Source: Membranipora membranacea
Taxonomy: Eukaryota > Bryozoa > Gymnolaemata > Cheilostomatida > Membraniporidae
Reading direction: 5' to 3'
Length of the DNA: 60,000 bases
NCBI GenBank assembly: GCA_914767715.1
Contig: OU612073.1
Location: 21,826,001-21,886,000, forward strand
Each line of letters opens with the position of its first letter. The first letter of the stretch is position 1. Below the pieces are notes generated by a model. It was not told the origin of the DNA and did not search any database. It saw nothing but the letters and a program-made list of their open reading frames with translations. Positions 1 to 11,900 of this stretch are shown here, piece by piece. A program made the translations under genes and the position numbers.

Positions 1-69
1 CAACATCTGCGCCATGACTTTATAGCGGTACTATGTAACACATAAAATAACGTTGATACTCTCACTCAC

Positions 70-2617
70 AATATCCTTCCAGTCCTTGTAGGGCCTGAGG
101 CTAATAATAAGCTCAGCCTTCTTCTCCTTACATCTCGGCATGTGTAATATCTCATCTAATCCTGCTGTGTTAAAAAACTGTAGAATCATTCCTCTCTTAG
201 ACTTTGATTTCACCACCTCCTGGAAAACAAAAAAGTGTTCATAGTAACAAGATGTTATAATCAAAACTGCCATAAAGTCTCACCCATAAGCACATGGACT
301 TACAGTCCCGACTCCCGACGACGATGTAATAAGAATTTGCAGTTGAGCTTATGCGTGTATTCTATCAGACTCACTTTAACTTCGATTTCACCTCCTGGAA
401 AAACAGCAAACGTTCATAGAAGTCCACCGCGTCAACAATGTGGACTGATACCATACACTTTCTATATAAACAAATATATAGTTATATACATGTATAATAA
501 TATAATTATATATAATAACTGATACATGCCTCATCACTGCTGACATATTCCTCCTTATCTTCTTTGTAATCAGATGACAACTGCACCAGTTTCTGACTTT
601 CTGTAGATCGACGCTTCTTGTGTCCAGTAGAGCTAGCTGAGTATCCGTTAGTAACTGTCCGCCTCACTGATTGATCAAACTGATGTCCGTTTTGTGAATT
701 TTCTAAAATGCAACACACCATTAAATGAGTTTCGGTAAATCCGATGTACACTAGTCTTTTCGAGTTCCTTGATGCTTGAGTGTGAGAACTATGTTCTAAT
801 CAGGGGCAGCAGTCCGCTCATCAAGCTGATTTCTCACAAGCTGATTTCTCACAAGCTGATTTCTCACAAGCTGATTTCTCACAAGCTGATTTCTCACAAG
901 CTGATTTCTCACAAGCTGATTTCTCACAAGCTGATTTCTCACAAGCTGATTTCTCACAAGCTTTAAGTCATACATAGCCAACAAACCCATTTTACATGAA
1001 TTTACCTCAGCATGACTTGAGATCTTTGCATGTTATATTATAGGTCACTAATTTGGAATTATCACTGGCCCATTAACTAATGATACAAATAAAGATGGAT
1101 TTGGAATTAGCAACCTACCACTAAACTTGCTATGTTATGTTAAACACTTTATATTTTAAATTACTTTAAAAACATGCAATTAATTTTCATTGACTTACCA
1201 GAATAGGATATAGTAACAGGCTTTCCACCTAGCTGCACAGTAACAGTCCCTCTACCATCAGCAGAGCCGTTAGCTAAAGGATTACTCTCTACAAAATATT
1301 AACCTGTTCAGTGAACGTGATAATTTAAAAAAAAAACTTTTATACTCACGGGTGTGACTATCACCTTTTTGGGTAGCGATCCATGTTTGCCACCAAAAAA
1401 TACCTTATACCCATAAAAAATTAGTATCAATCACAAGCTCCAAGATTGCAACAAGATCATTCATCCAACAAGTTCAGTACACAACAATTCATCAAATATT
1501 GAGTTGTTTTCTCCTTGATATCTCCAGGGAGGGCAGCTCTTACTACAAGTGAAGATTAATCTGGTGACTGGTAAATCGACTGAACAATGACAGACTCATT
1601 CTTAGAAACATCAGATAAAGAAAAATTTTAGATCTTTTACTAAACACACCTTGACTACTGCTGGGTGAGGGAGTTGTTATGAGCACACGGGATTTCTTAT
1701 GAAGGTGAAGGTCAGTTTTGACAGGAGATCTGGGATCATCCTCACTACTATCTGACATGATTCTCACTCGGCTTCTCTTCAGCGGCTGTGTTAGCGTCGG
1801 CTTGGACTTTTTTATGGCTGCAAAGAATTGAAAGTTATAACAGGAATTTCAAACAAATAAATCATCCAACAAAGGAAATATATATATTTATAGTTTGACA
1901 TATAAATTGAGAAAACTAAAATTAGACAATATTATTTTCAATTTCTCAATTTACCTGTACCTTAGTCAAAGGTCACTATTGTCATAAAAAATAGTAAGAT
2001 ATTAGTAAGTAGGCGATGCGCCTCTGGTGAGTATGATGAATGAAATATTGTTAGATCCAGCGACCTGATGATAATAAGCTTATTATTATCAAGTCTATGT
2101 TCATATCATAGCGTACCTCTATCACAGGATAGCTTAGTGAGTTCTGACTCTGCCTGATCCATAGAACTACACTTATCCATCACCCTCATTATATCTAACT
2201 CCTGCAGTGATGGGAACAGCTCCTTCAGATACCACAGCTTCTCAGAGTCAGTCTGTGTGTCCTCGCTGGCAGCTCCCGAGGCAGCGGGAGGCATCTTCAG
2301 TAGTGACACCATCCTGAGAGAAAACAGAACAGGGAGGATGTTATAGAACTTAAAATGCTATAAACACTGTATATATTTCATCAAACAAGTGAGAAGTTTT
2401 TTCTAGCAATCGAGCAACTCCCTGTTTATAATGGAGACTAGTTTGCTGTAATATAGCAATTTTCTGATGAATTTAACAGGAGCAAGTTGCGCAACGGTTG
2501 TTCTGAACTACTAATAGTCATCTGATAAGTTTTTCTCTCCAGTAAATGTTCTTACTTTGGTTTGGTTCCATTCACTGCATCGGACTTTGGTGAATCTGTA
2601 TCTGAGGACGGGTCCAT
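70..2617 (-). CDS. SMARCAD1: SMARCAD1-like SWI/SNF chromatin remodeller, N-terminal part (partial)
   Basis: N-terminal 280 or so residues of a SMARCAD1/Fun30-type ATP-dependent remodeller, a nuclear enzyme of heterochromatin maintenance and DNA-end resection; the SNF2 ATPase lies beyond the left edge. Exons in transcript order: 2619-2556 (ATG at 2617), 2313-2117, 1817-1650, 1288-1199, 702-530, 219-70; every junction keeps frame. A possible extra in-frame 54-base exon is 1403-1350. Residues about 48-85 form a CUE ubiquitin-binding domain (core LKELFPSLQELDIMRVMDK). Exon 3 is lysine/arginine-rich and then acidic, like a nuclear localisation segment. The 219-70 exon carries KKAELIISLRPYKDW, the conserved helix ahead of the ATPase in animal SMARCAD1. 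The identity rests on the CUE domain plus this segment. The intron after the 702-530 exon would use a GC donor, or a GT donor 15 bases earlier, also in frame. The gene is divergent from SCAI. Confidence 0.85.
823..963. repeat. 15-base minisatellite, nine perfect copies
   Basis: Unit CTGATTTCTCACAAG repeats nine times without a mismatch at 826-960, with a partial unit on each side. It lies in the intron between the SMARCAD1 exons at 1288-1199 and 702-530. Because the unit is divisible by three and has no stop on either strand, both strands read through (LISHK on plus, LVRNQ on minus). Nothing suggests it is translated. Confidence 0.97.
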
Positions 2618-4140
2618 ATCTAAAGCAAGAGAAGCACTCAGCATGTTGAGATTAATGAAAAGCTGTATTTTTGCGAGCTAGCTAAGATTTGCAGTTGAAT
2701 TTGTGACATCTTTCTCATTATATAAAACCTGCTGACCGAACCAGAGACTCTTCCTATAGCTTTTTTCAACTTTCTTACTTTCTATTATGTGCCAGTAAGA
2801 AATACCTGAAACTGCTTCACATTACAAATTTGGAGACTTTGGTCCAATAAATCTTTGTTTGGCTGGTTTGTCAAGAATTTACTCCTGCTCCATGAGTGTT
2901 TGATGTGACTGAGACTAAGTGTTTGTACAGCACATGGAAGTCATATGTTACCTGAATTAGCTGGTTTGAGTCGATCTTTCTTCACATATGACCACTGGTC
3001 TAGGGTGGTCTGAAGTTTTAGGTTTGACATGTAATAGGTTCGCCTTCAAACTTCTACCTGAAACAAGCAGTGAAACCATGGTTTATAAAAACTCATTTTC
3101 ATTGCTTGGAAACAGATAGCAAGTCTCACAGTTGAATCTTTTGACATGATTACACCGTCGTCTACTAATGCGTGCCATGGGCCAGCTAGTCGTTATACCA
3201 TTATTACCGATGATAATTTGTTTTATACATATATATATATTAAATCCATCAACAAAATAGCAACTTGACACTATACTAAACTGAGAGGTACTCCCGATCC
3301 TTCAGCACATGTGTGCTAGCTGTCCCACAAGGACTGCCTGAGGCTCAGTTATGAGTAGTTTAACCCTCCTCAGCGTGTGGTTGCATGAATGTGTGACATC
3401 GCATAGGTTTTCCATGGACTCAATGATAAACATAGACAGGATGTCATCATTGAGGACATCCCTGGGGCCATACACAACATAAGTAGGTGACATAACACCA
3501 TTGAACCGTGAAGCAGCAATGGTGTTATGATTTAGAGTCCAAAATCCAGGTTTTCTGTTGATATATTACTCATTCAGCTTTTATCGTTTTTAGAAAAGTT
3601 TCTGCAGGTTCTTGTGATCAATGTTATGCTTTCTTACTATTAATATATATTTCAATTGAAAGAATTGAGCAAGACAAGCTGCTAAATATATTGCAATTTT
3701 CAAACTCCAACTTGTTTGAGTAATCAATACCAAACATCGATTATGAACTGCATATGGAAATTGATACAATGTGAAAGGGATGGCCAATTGGCAGGGCTTG
3801 TTGGGTATGTTTCATAAGTGGATGGACCTTTTGCAGAGATGAACAAAGGGTAGCCATTAAACAGACAATAATTTTTAGCACAACAAATATCGATTCGGAT
3901 AGGCGTTTGACAGCAAATTCAATTATAAAAAAGTCCCATCTGAATGGCTATTTGGTCGGATTTTTCGCCATGATGAGTGTTCAATCTCCATCCGCTTTTG
4001 TTCCGAATATATCCGCTCATTTGGGAGTTACCAGATCCATCTGGATGGGTCCTTATTGCATTTTAAACCAGATGGATACGTGACTGACAGTCACATTATT
4101 TAGCCACACCCACTCAATGACTGCAAGTCAACTTAAAATC

Positions 4141-4660
4141 ATTAAAGTGTTTAAGAAAGCAAAAAACAACCACTGTTCATATCAAAGCTTTGCCACTGCA
4201 ATGAACAAAATAAGTAAATTTGTTCACACAAGGACATTATTGAATGATGTAACCTAATTTAAAGTGCGAAAATCCAGGGTCTAGAAGGGTCTACAGTATA
4301 TTATTTCCCCTGTCACAGGTTATCACTAAAATATATTTGACTACGCTACTGTTGTCTAATACTGTTTGACAATTTGTAGTGTAAGTAGAGCAGCCTTGTA
4401 ACTGTCCTAGGCAAGCTCAGGCTAGACTTAATGTTATACTGTAAGTGGATCATCATTTAAATGTGAATCTGTGAAAGGGGAGATAATATACTGTAGACCC
4501 TTCTAGACCCTGGATTTTCGGCTTTTTTCGCACATTAAATTAGGTTACATCATTCAATAATGTCCTTGTGTGAACAAATTTACATTTTTTGTTCATTACA
4601 ATGGCGAAGCTTTGATATGAACATTGGACTGGTTGTTTTTTGTTTTCCTAGACACTTTAA
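4141..4660. mobile_element. Foldback (inverted-repeat) element with ~170-base arms
   Basis: The left arm (about 4141-4313) and the right arm (about 4484-4660) are inverted copies that match over nearly their whole length, with a short AT-rich spacer. Shared blocks include CCAGGGTCTAGAAGGGTCTA and GAATGATGTAACCTAATTTA and their complements. There is no coding sequence, so it is a non-autonomous foldback or MITE-like element. I could not define a target-site duplication. Confidence 0.85.
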
Positions 4661-4786
4661 CATTGGACACACATTAAAAAATAAAGTACAGTTCTAAAAG
4701 ACCCCGTTGGATAGGCCCTGGGGGCCGATGTCAGGGAGACATGCCCCATTGCACCTATGAGAGTTGTGTAACAAAAGGCCTTTTGT

Positions 4787-5176
4787 TTGGTGAACAAAGG
4801 AGTACAATGGCAGGCAAAGTGTGCTTGTCTGAATGCATGTTGGATTCGTGTGATTGCATGCTGGGGTGCGTGTATGCTAGGCTCAGCTCTCCACTTTCGC
4901 TACACTCATTTGTGGGTATACACAATCCACCCGCTGCTACAATATGTAGGAACCACTGGTAAAGGGTATTTCACAACTGTACTTTATTTTGTAATGAACT
5001 TGGTTCACGAATCACATACAAGTATCATCAGCAAAGAGACCAACAGAGCTATCAGTCTACGTGATGCTGTTTTGTTTGTCCAAACAAAGCTTGTCAAGAC
5101 AGGCTACCACCCTGATACGTGGGTAGAACACCGTGTGGTGTATGAGCCTCAAGAGGCGGACTGCTGTCACTCGTAG
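4787..5176 (+). other. 129-codon open frame, unrecognised
   Basis: Open frame from ATG 4787 to a stop at 5176. The first half is cysteine/tryptophan-rich and low in complexity; the second half looks more protein-like but matches no family I know. It sits just after a foldback element and has no obvious splice partner. It may be transposon remnant or chance; coding status is unproven. Confidence 0.15.
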
Positions 5177-5741
5177 TGCAATAACTTTTATAACTCGATA
5201 GTGTATCTAAATATTACCTACAATTAGACACACGCGACACACACTGGCACACATATTAAATGTTAATTTCATGTTATTTGATTTTTCTAATATTGCATTG
5301 TTTATTCTCTAACTCAAAACTGAACAAATCAACACAACTAGTCTGCCTGCTACTCCTTAATCTATGATGAACAAAGAGGAGCAGGGTCTGTGGAGGGAGA
5401 ATGGTCTGTATTACTTTATACATCTTCATCATCATCATGGAATCAAGCCAAGATATGCCTACATACGTATACATACCATCCAATCCAATCCAAATTTATT
5501 ATATTTATTTGTTTATTATTTTATTTTATAATAATTATTAGTAGTAGTAAGTTCAAGCTAATTGCTGGCTTACCACAGCTAATGCAGTTTGCTTCCAGCC
5601 TGAAAAGGGCTCAAAATGGCAATACTATGTTAATTGAATGGCTCTCAACTCTCTTACATAAAATGATCAGTCAGCAAACTTCATTTATTCATTACTGATT
5701 TCATTGAGCCTTGTTGACTAAAAATGTTGAGGAAAAACTAA

Positions 5742-5760
5742 TTTGGCGGGCATGATGTCA
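5742..5760. promoter_or_regulatory. Possible E2F-like and CRE-like motifs upstream of SCAI
   Basis: TTTGGCGGG (5742-5750) resembles an E2F site, and TGATGTCA (5753-5760) differs from a palindromic CRE by one base. They lie about 170-190 bases before the SCAI start codon. Motif matching by eye only. Confidence 0.2.
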
Positions 5761-5930
5761 TTTCCTTCAAATAGCCTCAAACAAATTTCGTTTTTTTTTA
5801 TTGCTGTGCTTACATTGAGAGTACACTGTGTAGCAACTTGTAAATGTCACTGCAGTTTTCTCAATCTATGACTGAGAGTGATTGTGAATTTCTTCTCTTC
5901 TATGCTCTGAAGGTAGATTAATCTCCCATC

Positions 5931-8900
5931 ATGGATGCTAACATTATAATGATAGCTGACAGTGAACCTCAGTTAGATGATGACTTACTCAGAGAGACCT
6001 CTCCCATGCCAAAAGTTGTTGATCCAGATGCAGAAAAAGCCAAACAAATTGTGACTGATTTTGTGCACTTGCTGGAAAAATCAAAGAACCTCTTTAATGG
6101 ACTAAAGTAAGTATAAAGATGCCATGTTTGGTGTGATAATTGCTAGGTTTAATATCACACATGAAGGATCATGCCCTGTCCTGATTCATATCACTACCTA
6201 TTTTGTTGAGTGTCATGTCACCTATTTTGTTGAGTGATTCAAGCCTTTATTTCATTTATGTTGTACTAGAAAATAGAGACTAGAGATTGTATATAATACA
6301 TCTGCCCTACATGTGTACCAGATTATGCCACTTCCTTATTTTGGTATCGTAGCAAACAAAAATCTCTCTCAGGCTAATGAGGCTTCAAAACAAAACCCGC
6401 TTCATATTGCCCAAAACGGTACTTGGTAATAATTCTCAGCGTACATTTCTGTAATCTGTTTTAGTGATCTGATTTTCAGTAAATTATTTTATCGTTATTT
6501 CAATTTTGCTCCTTTTATGCTTATTGATAAAGCCTATGTTATTTTATGTATTGTAGGGAGATACCCCAGTATGGCGCTAAGTTGTGGCAGCCTTACTTTG
6601 CAAGGACATTTGAAGTCTACACACGTCTGTGGAAATTCCAACAGGAACACAGGTCAGTACGATCATACAATAATGTTGTTGCTATACAGCAGCGTAATAT
6701 ATTTTCTTTGAACAATGAAGGAGTGTGTGGCCTGGTCTTGATAAAGCTAGAAAAGTAAGACTGGCTAATAAGACAACATCTTTGAAAATCTCTAAGGGTT
6801 TTATTTCAGAGGTATATACCATTGCAGTACGGATATTTAAGTTCAGATTGGTCTAGTAGACTGAGAGTATAACTTTACACACTTTTGCATATGCCAGGTT
6901 GCCGATGGAGGCAGAGTTTTCATAGGATTAATCCATTGATAGGGTCAAACATAGCTTTTGTGAATTAAATATACAAAGCCCAAGCCATCTAAAGAGAATC
7001 TTGTCTTGACTGCTGTTACCAACATGATTGACAATGCAGTCTCCAATGAGAGACATGTAAAGCTTAAGACTAATTGATCACGCAACGAGTATTATAGTAT
7101 TATGTTTATTATCAACGACGAGACACTTTCTTTTTTAACAGGAAAATATTGGAGACATATTACAAACTAAAGAGATGGCAGATTGGTGAGATAGCTTCTA
7201 AGATAGGACAGATTTACTACTTCTACTAGTAAGCTGCAGTATTCGTACTGTCCTACAAATGTTTTGTTTTCATGTAACTACATTAAATTATTTCAGTATC
7301 TGTTTGTGGTGTAGGAGTGACTTTTCGTCACTATATATACTTAGCCTGGGCAGGCTGTTTGGGGGTATGAGAGACAGCCTGGGTAAATCTTCATTGTGAT
7401 CACATGACCAATAGAGGAATAGAACCAAATCAAATAACTCTTATTTTAATCCGAACTCACAACTATTGCAATTTCATTTTGAGTTGTCCTCTCTTGTCAA
7501 ATTGATTTACTCAGGCTGTCACCCAACACCCACTCGCCCCCAACAGTCTACCCAGGCTAATATATACGTATTTCAGCTTTTGTTCTTGGCATGAGTGACA
7601 ATTACTTAGACTAGATTTACCAAGTTCCATGTGATTTGAGATGAGTACATTTCAATAGGAAGGCAATGTAGGGCAGGTATAGGAACTGTATTAAACTGCA
7701 ATTATTCACATTTTAGCATGAGAACCAGTGAACCAAACTATTTGTATGAGGCCTTCTCCTTTTATGCTGCCATACGTACCAGAGCTTACTATGCTAAAGC
7801 TAAGAAGCATGACACGTAAGATCTACTTTCTTCACAAAGCCAATATTTTCACGCTCAAATATATACCCTTGGATCCGTGTAAATTCTCCAACAGATCAGT
7901 ATTATTGTCAATCTGTGCCTGTGGTATATTGAGTTGTCCGCCCACAATAGCTGGGAGCACAATTCCCATTTAACATGGTCCATCATAAATAGTTGTCGAA
8001 CCTTACATAACTATTCCTAATCATGGTTTCTTGTAGTCCTGATGTCATGCTGAAGAAGTTGAGATATTATACAAGATTTATAGTTGTATGCTTACTACTC
8101 AGACGAATGACTCTCGTCTCTGAGCTCGTCAAGGTGAGTATCACACATAGGCCTACAATATCTCATGCATTGGTGTTCACAATGTAAAATATGGAAGAAT
8201 TCATGACAAAGTTCTGATCATGTATAGAAAACAGTGAGAATTTTGATTTTTTTTTGTGAACAACGCCCCAAATTTTTGCTCATGAAATACAAAAATATAT
8301 ATAATTATCTAGGATTGGCCGGGAGGCTAGGTCTGGATATGGCCATGGCTGATGGAGGTAATGTTACTGTCAGTGTCACAGCATAAGAATGATTCTTTAT
8401 CCACCTATGAGTTGCATTTCTCTAAAGTTTCACTCATGCACACTTTATCTTCTGTTCATGTTCACAAATATTACGTTTGTAGGAACTGAATAAACAGATT
8501 AAAGACTACAAGAATCTCTATGAATCCAAAGACAGGGAGTGGCTGCTCTTAGCCAATGAGGTAATGAGGTATTTTGTCTGTCAGACTATCTACAATTCCT
8601 GTTACCCAGTCTGTGTAACCAAACTGTGGTATAGGAGAGACTTTGCCAGCACCTGCTTACCAGCCTACCCTAAGGGCCAGGCTTTGTAATCATGTTTTAT
8701 TTTCTGCTCATTATTCTCACTTGAATGTCTGCATACTCCTACTAGTTCTTCACAAGCTCAGATCTACACTCATTTATAAACTTTGTGGAAGATTTAACGC
8801 AACACCCCATGATACGCCTTAGAGTGAAGAATTTGCCCTATTCTAAGCGGTATGGCATATTCATCTGACCTCATCTGACCTCGTATCCCACAGTAAGGAT

Positions 8901-11900
8901 AGCCGTTACGTCGCACCAAGGAGTTGGTGGGGTTGCGTTTTGTCTAGGTCTAGGTCTATGTGTGTGTGTGTGAGTTTTGAGTTTCTCATGCCCATATACG
9001 TGTAGATGAGTTCCTTTAATGTATTTCACACATATTCCTCAGGTCTCACTGTTTGTGGATAATGAGCAGCTACTGAGAGTAAAAGATCAGTTTAACAGAG
9101 CCATGTATCTCAACAGTAGGCTATCACCCTCCACTGTTATCCCTCTCGATAGGAATGTACCAAGGTACTTAGATCTACACGAAGTCATCATCATCGGTAA
9201 CAACGGGGATCAGGTAAGGGTGATACTAAGATATTATTCTGTGTGATGAAGTTTTCCAGATTCCAGCACATTTTATCAATAGATGAGTTTGAAACATTTG
9301 CCATCTGACCTTGTGCATTCGGCAACTGGCTAGTCTAGTACAATAATCTGTTGGTTAGGCTATTAGTAACAACACATTTTAGAATGATCCTCCTAAATTT
9401 GAATGAAGGCCACTGATCTGAAAGATACAATTTTGCGTTGGCTGTTGATGGCGCTATAACAGCGATGATATCAGTTTGATCAACAGTTCTTCTCTAGTCT
9501 GATGTATGAAGCTTTATCAATAATTCTGTATTTTTGAGATAAGAGATAGTAGCTATTATACAGGCAGTTTTGTTGATATTTGACAGGTAAAGTTCAGTGA
9601 GCTGACACTAGACATGTTCCGTATGTTACAAGCTGTAGAATATGAACCTCAGGAAGATTTACTACAAGACAGACAAACAGATGCATCTATGATAATCAAA
9701 TCTCCACGACCAGCTGTCCCTGCTAATACTGTTACTGTGAGTTACACAACAGGGTCTTGTCTTGTCACATGGCAACAGTTTTTAGGTTTTTTGGTTATGT
9801 GACCAAAACCCAAAAAGAGATCTCTCAACTTATATAAGGGAGTTACTAGTTACCTGATTTTGATTTTCCTTTATTATATTCCTATTTTGGTCTGGAAATG
9901 AGTCATTTTATTCCCAGCCAATAGATATAAAAGCTTCAAAGCTTTTCAATCCCGAATGTTTGCCTGTTTTAATTGTACAATTTCCACAGTATCTTATTGA
10001 GGGTGACAATTCTAGTCTTTAGTTGTCTCATTTGTTTTGTTACAGCCTGGTGATCAGCCAATCAAGCGTCACAATCCACACAAGTACCTACTGTATAAGC
10101 CCACATACGCTCAGGCACAGACATATCTAAGTATAGCTTTTAAGGAGTTACCCCCTCAGACTGCTCTGATGTTATATTTCTCATGTGAAGCCAGCTATCC
10201 AGCCAATAAGAAAGAGTGTGAAGAGGTTAATATTTTTATCAATATGTGCCAATATCTAAGTTGTTACGTCTATGATACCCTACAGCTATTCAAACTGCAG
10301 CGGACAACTTACAGTTGCTAACATCTTACTATTTCGTCATTTTTAGCCATTTGAGGTAGTATATCCAGTATGAAATAGGGGATGTGACCTCATGTTGTTT
10401 CGTGATTTATGGACCATATTTCTTGTAGATAACTTAGGCTGTGCTTTGTTCACATATACACATATATCTTTCAGCCTTACTATGATACTGGAGGTCTTGC
10501 TATGAACTGCGGTGCAGTGGATGAGGATGGTGCCCCCGCTCGTAAGAAGACTGGTGGTCACGATATGCACTGTATACACCCTGGTGATCTGGTACCATAC
10601 ACAAGGAAACCTGTATTCCTAGTCATAGACTCGCCTACTGCCAGTAGCTTCAAGGTCTGTAAAGTGGGCAGTACATCGAAGTAAAAATAAATGGTATTAA
10701 TCAATTGATGATGTATGAGGTAGCATTTTATTTCTGTCAAGATGATTAAATATTGTCCTATCCATAAGGCGGTCTGTTTTGGATGAAAAAAAGACCTAAC
10801 CAAACTCTTTTGTGTGAGGACAGGATTTCTAACCTCCATTTATGGTTCTCCTGCTGTATTGTAGTTTTTACCAAAGTTATTTGGACAGCCTCTGATTGCT
10901 CTGATGGCAGCACAGGAGACCCCAGCAGCGATGGCCGACCTTCAGCATCAGGGGTCACTGATGACGCTCTTCTTATTCAACCCAACCATCGCCTTTTTCT
11001 ACGTCTGTAACCTGGACGATGTAAGATTAATTAATTCTTTACATTAACATGTATTATATTATGTAATGTAATTGACATGTATTTATTTATAATTGTGTAA
11101 GCATGTCACATGTATCCTGAAGGAACTATCTGTTGGAGGAAAAGTTCATTGGCTAGGTTACATTCTCATCTTCTTTTCTTCATATAAGCTGGTGAAGATT
11201 TTGAGCCCCATAACTAGCTAAACTAAACACTTGCTAATATTTACTCCTCAAATATAAATAACAATATGAATGCTATCTCTTGGCAAAGAATGTAGCATAT
11301 GTATAGAGAACAATTGACTGTGAACACCATTTATTGATAGAAAACTCAACCATTTGATTGAGTGATGTGAGTTGACTAACTGTACTTAGCAATTGCTGAA
11401 CGATCTGTCTGAGAAAGTTCACTGATTCACCATACAATCCAACCAAACTGTAATACCTGCATGTTTTCTATCCTCTGCAGGTACCTGAGGAGCTGTGGAC
11501 TAAGTGTGAGGCTGTTGTGTATAAGTATCTCAATGACTGCGCTGCTCTCTTTGTAAAGTGCAGAAAACTCAGTGAGTCACATCCTAAATCAGGCATACAT
11601 TGCATTTGTATACAAGACAAATTTTCACTTTTCTGTTGGAAGAGGTTTTTTTTGTGTAATAATTATATAACATTTTGACCATGGTCAGTTGCAACCATAG
11701 ACTTAATATATTAGACTTAATATATTAAGTCTATGGTTGCATCTGACCCTCGTCGAAATGTTATATAATTATTACACCCCTACTCAATCATTGTTCTTAC
11801 TAGTCTACAATATAATATTCCCTGATGTCTGAAGTAAATACTAGCTACAGCTTAGATCAGGTAGTCCGGGAGGGACTTAATGTTAGCTTTTTTAGTAATA

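Larger units (their letters stand above)
2620..5930. other. Divergent intergenic region between SMARCAD1 and SCAI
   Basis: About 3.3 kb that should hold both promoters and the 5' untranslated exons. It contains a 520-base foldback element (4141-4660) and a 129-codon open frame (4787-5176) with no recognisable product. Otherwise it is AT-rich sequence. I could not place the SMARCAD1 5' exon. Confidence 0.6.

Noticed and set aside
235-522. 95-codon plus-strand open frame
   Set aside because: It is antisense to the SMARCAD1 intron and exon, with low-complexity AT-rich coding and no family resemblance.
823-963. CRISPR-like array
   Set aside because: The repeats are contiguous with no spacers and lie in an intron of an animal gene; it is a minisatellite.
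1350-1403. Candidate 54-base SMARCAD1 exon
   Set aside because: It would keep frame, but the more protein-like reading of it is not the one the neighbouring phases require. Mentioned in the gene entry, not included in the model.
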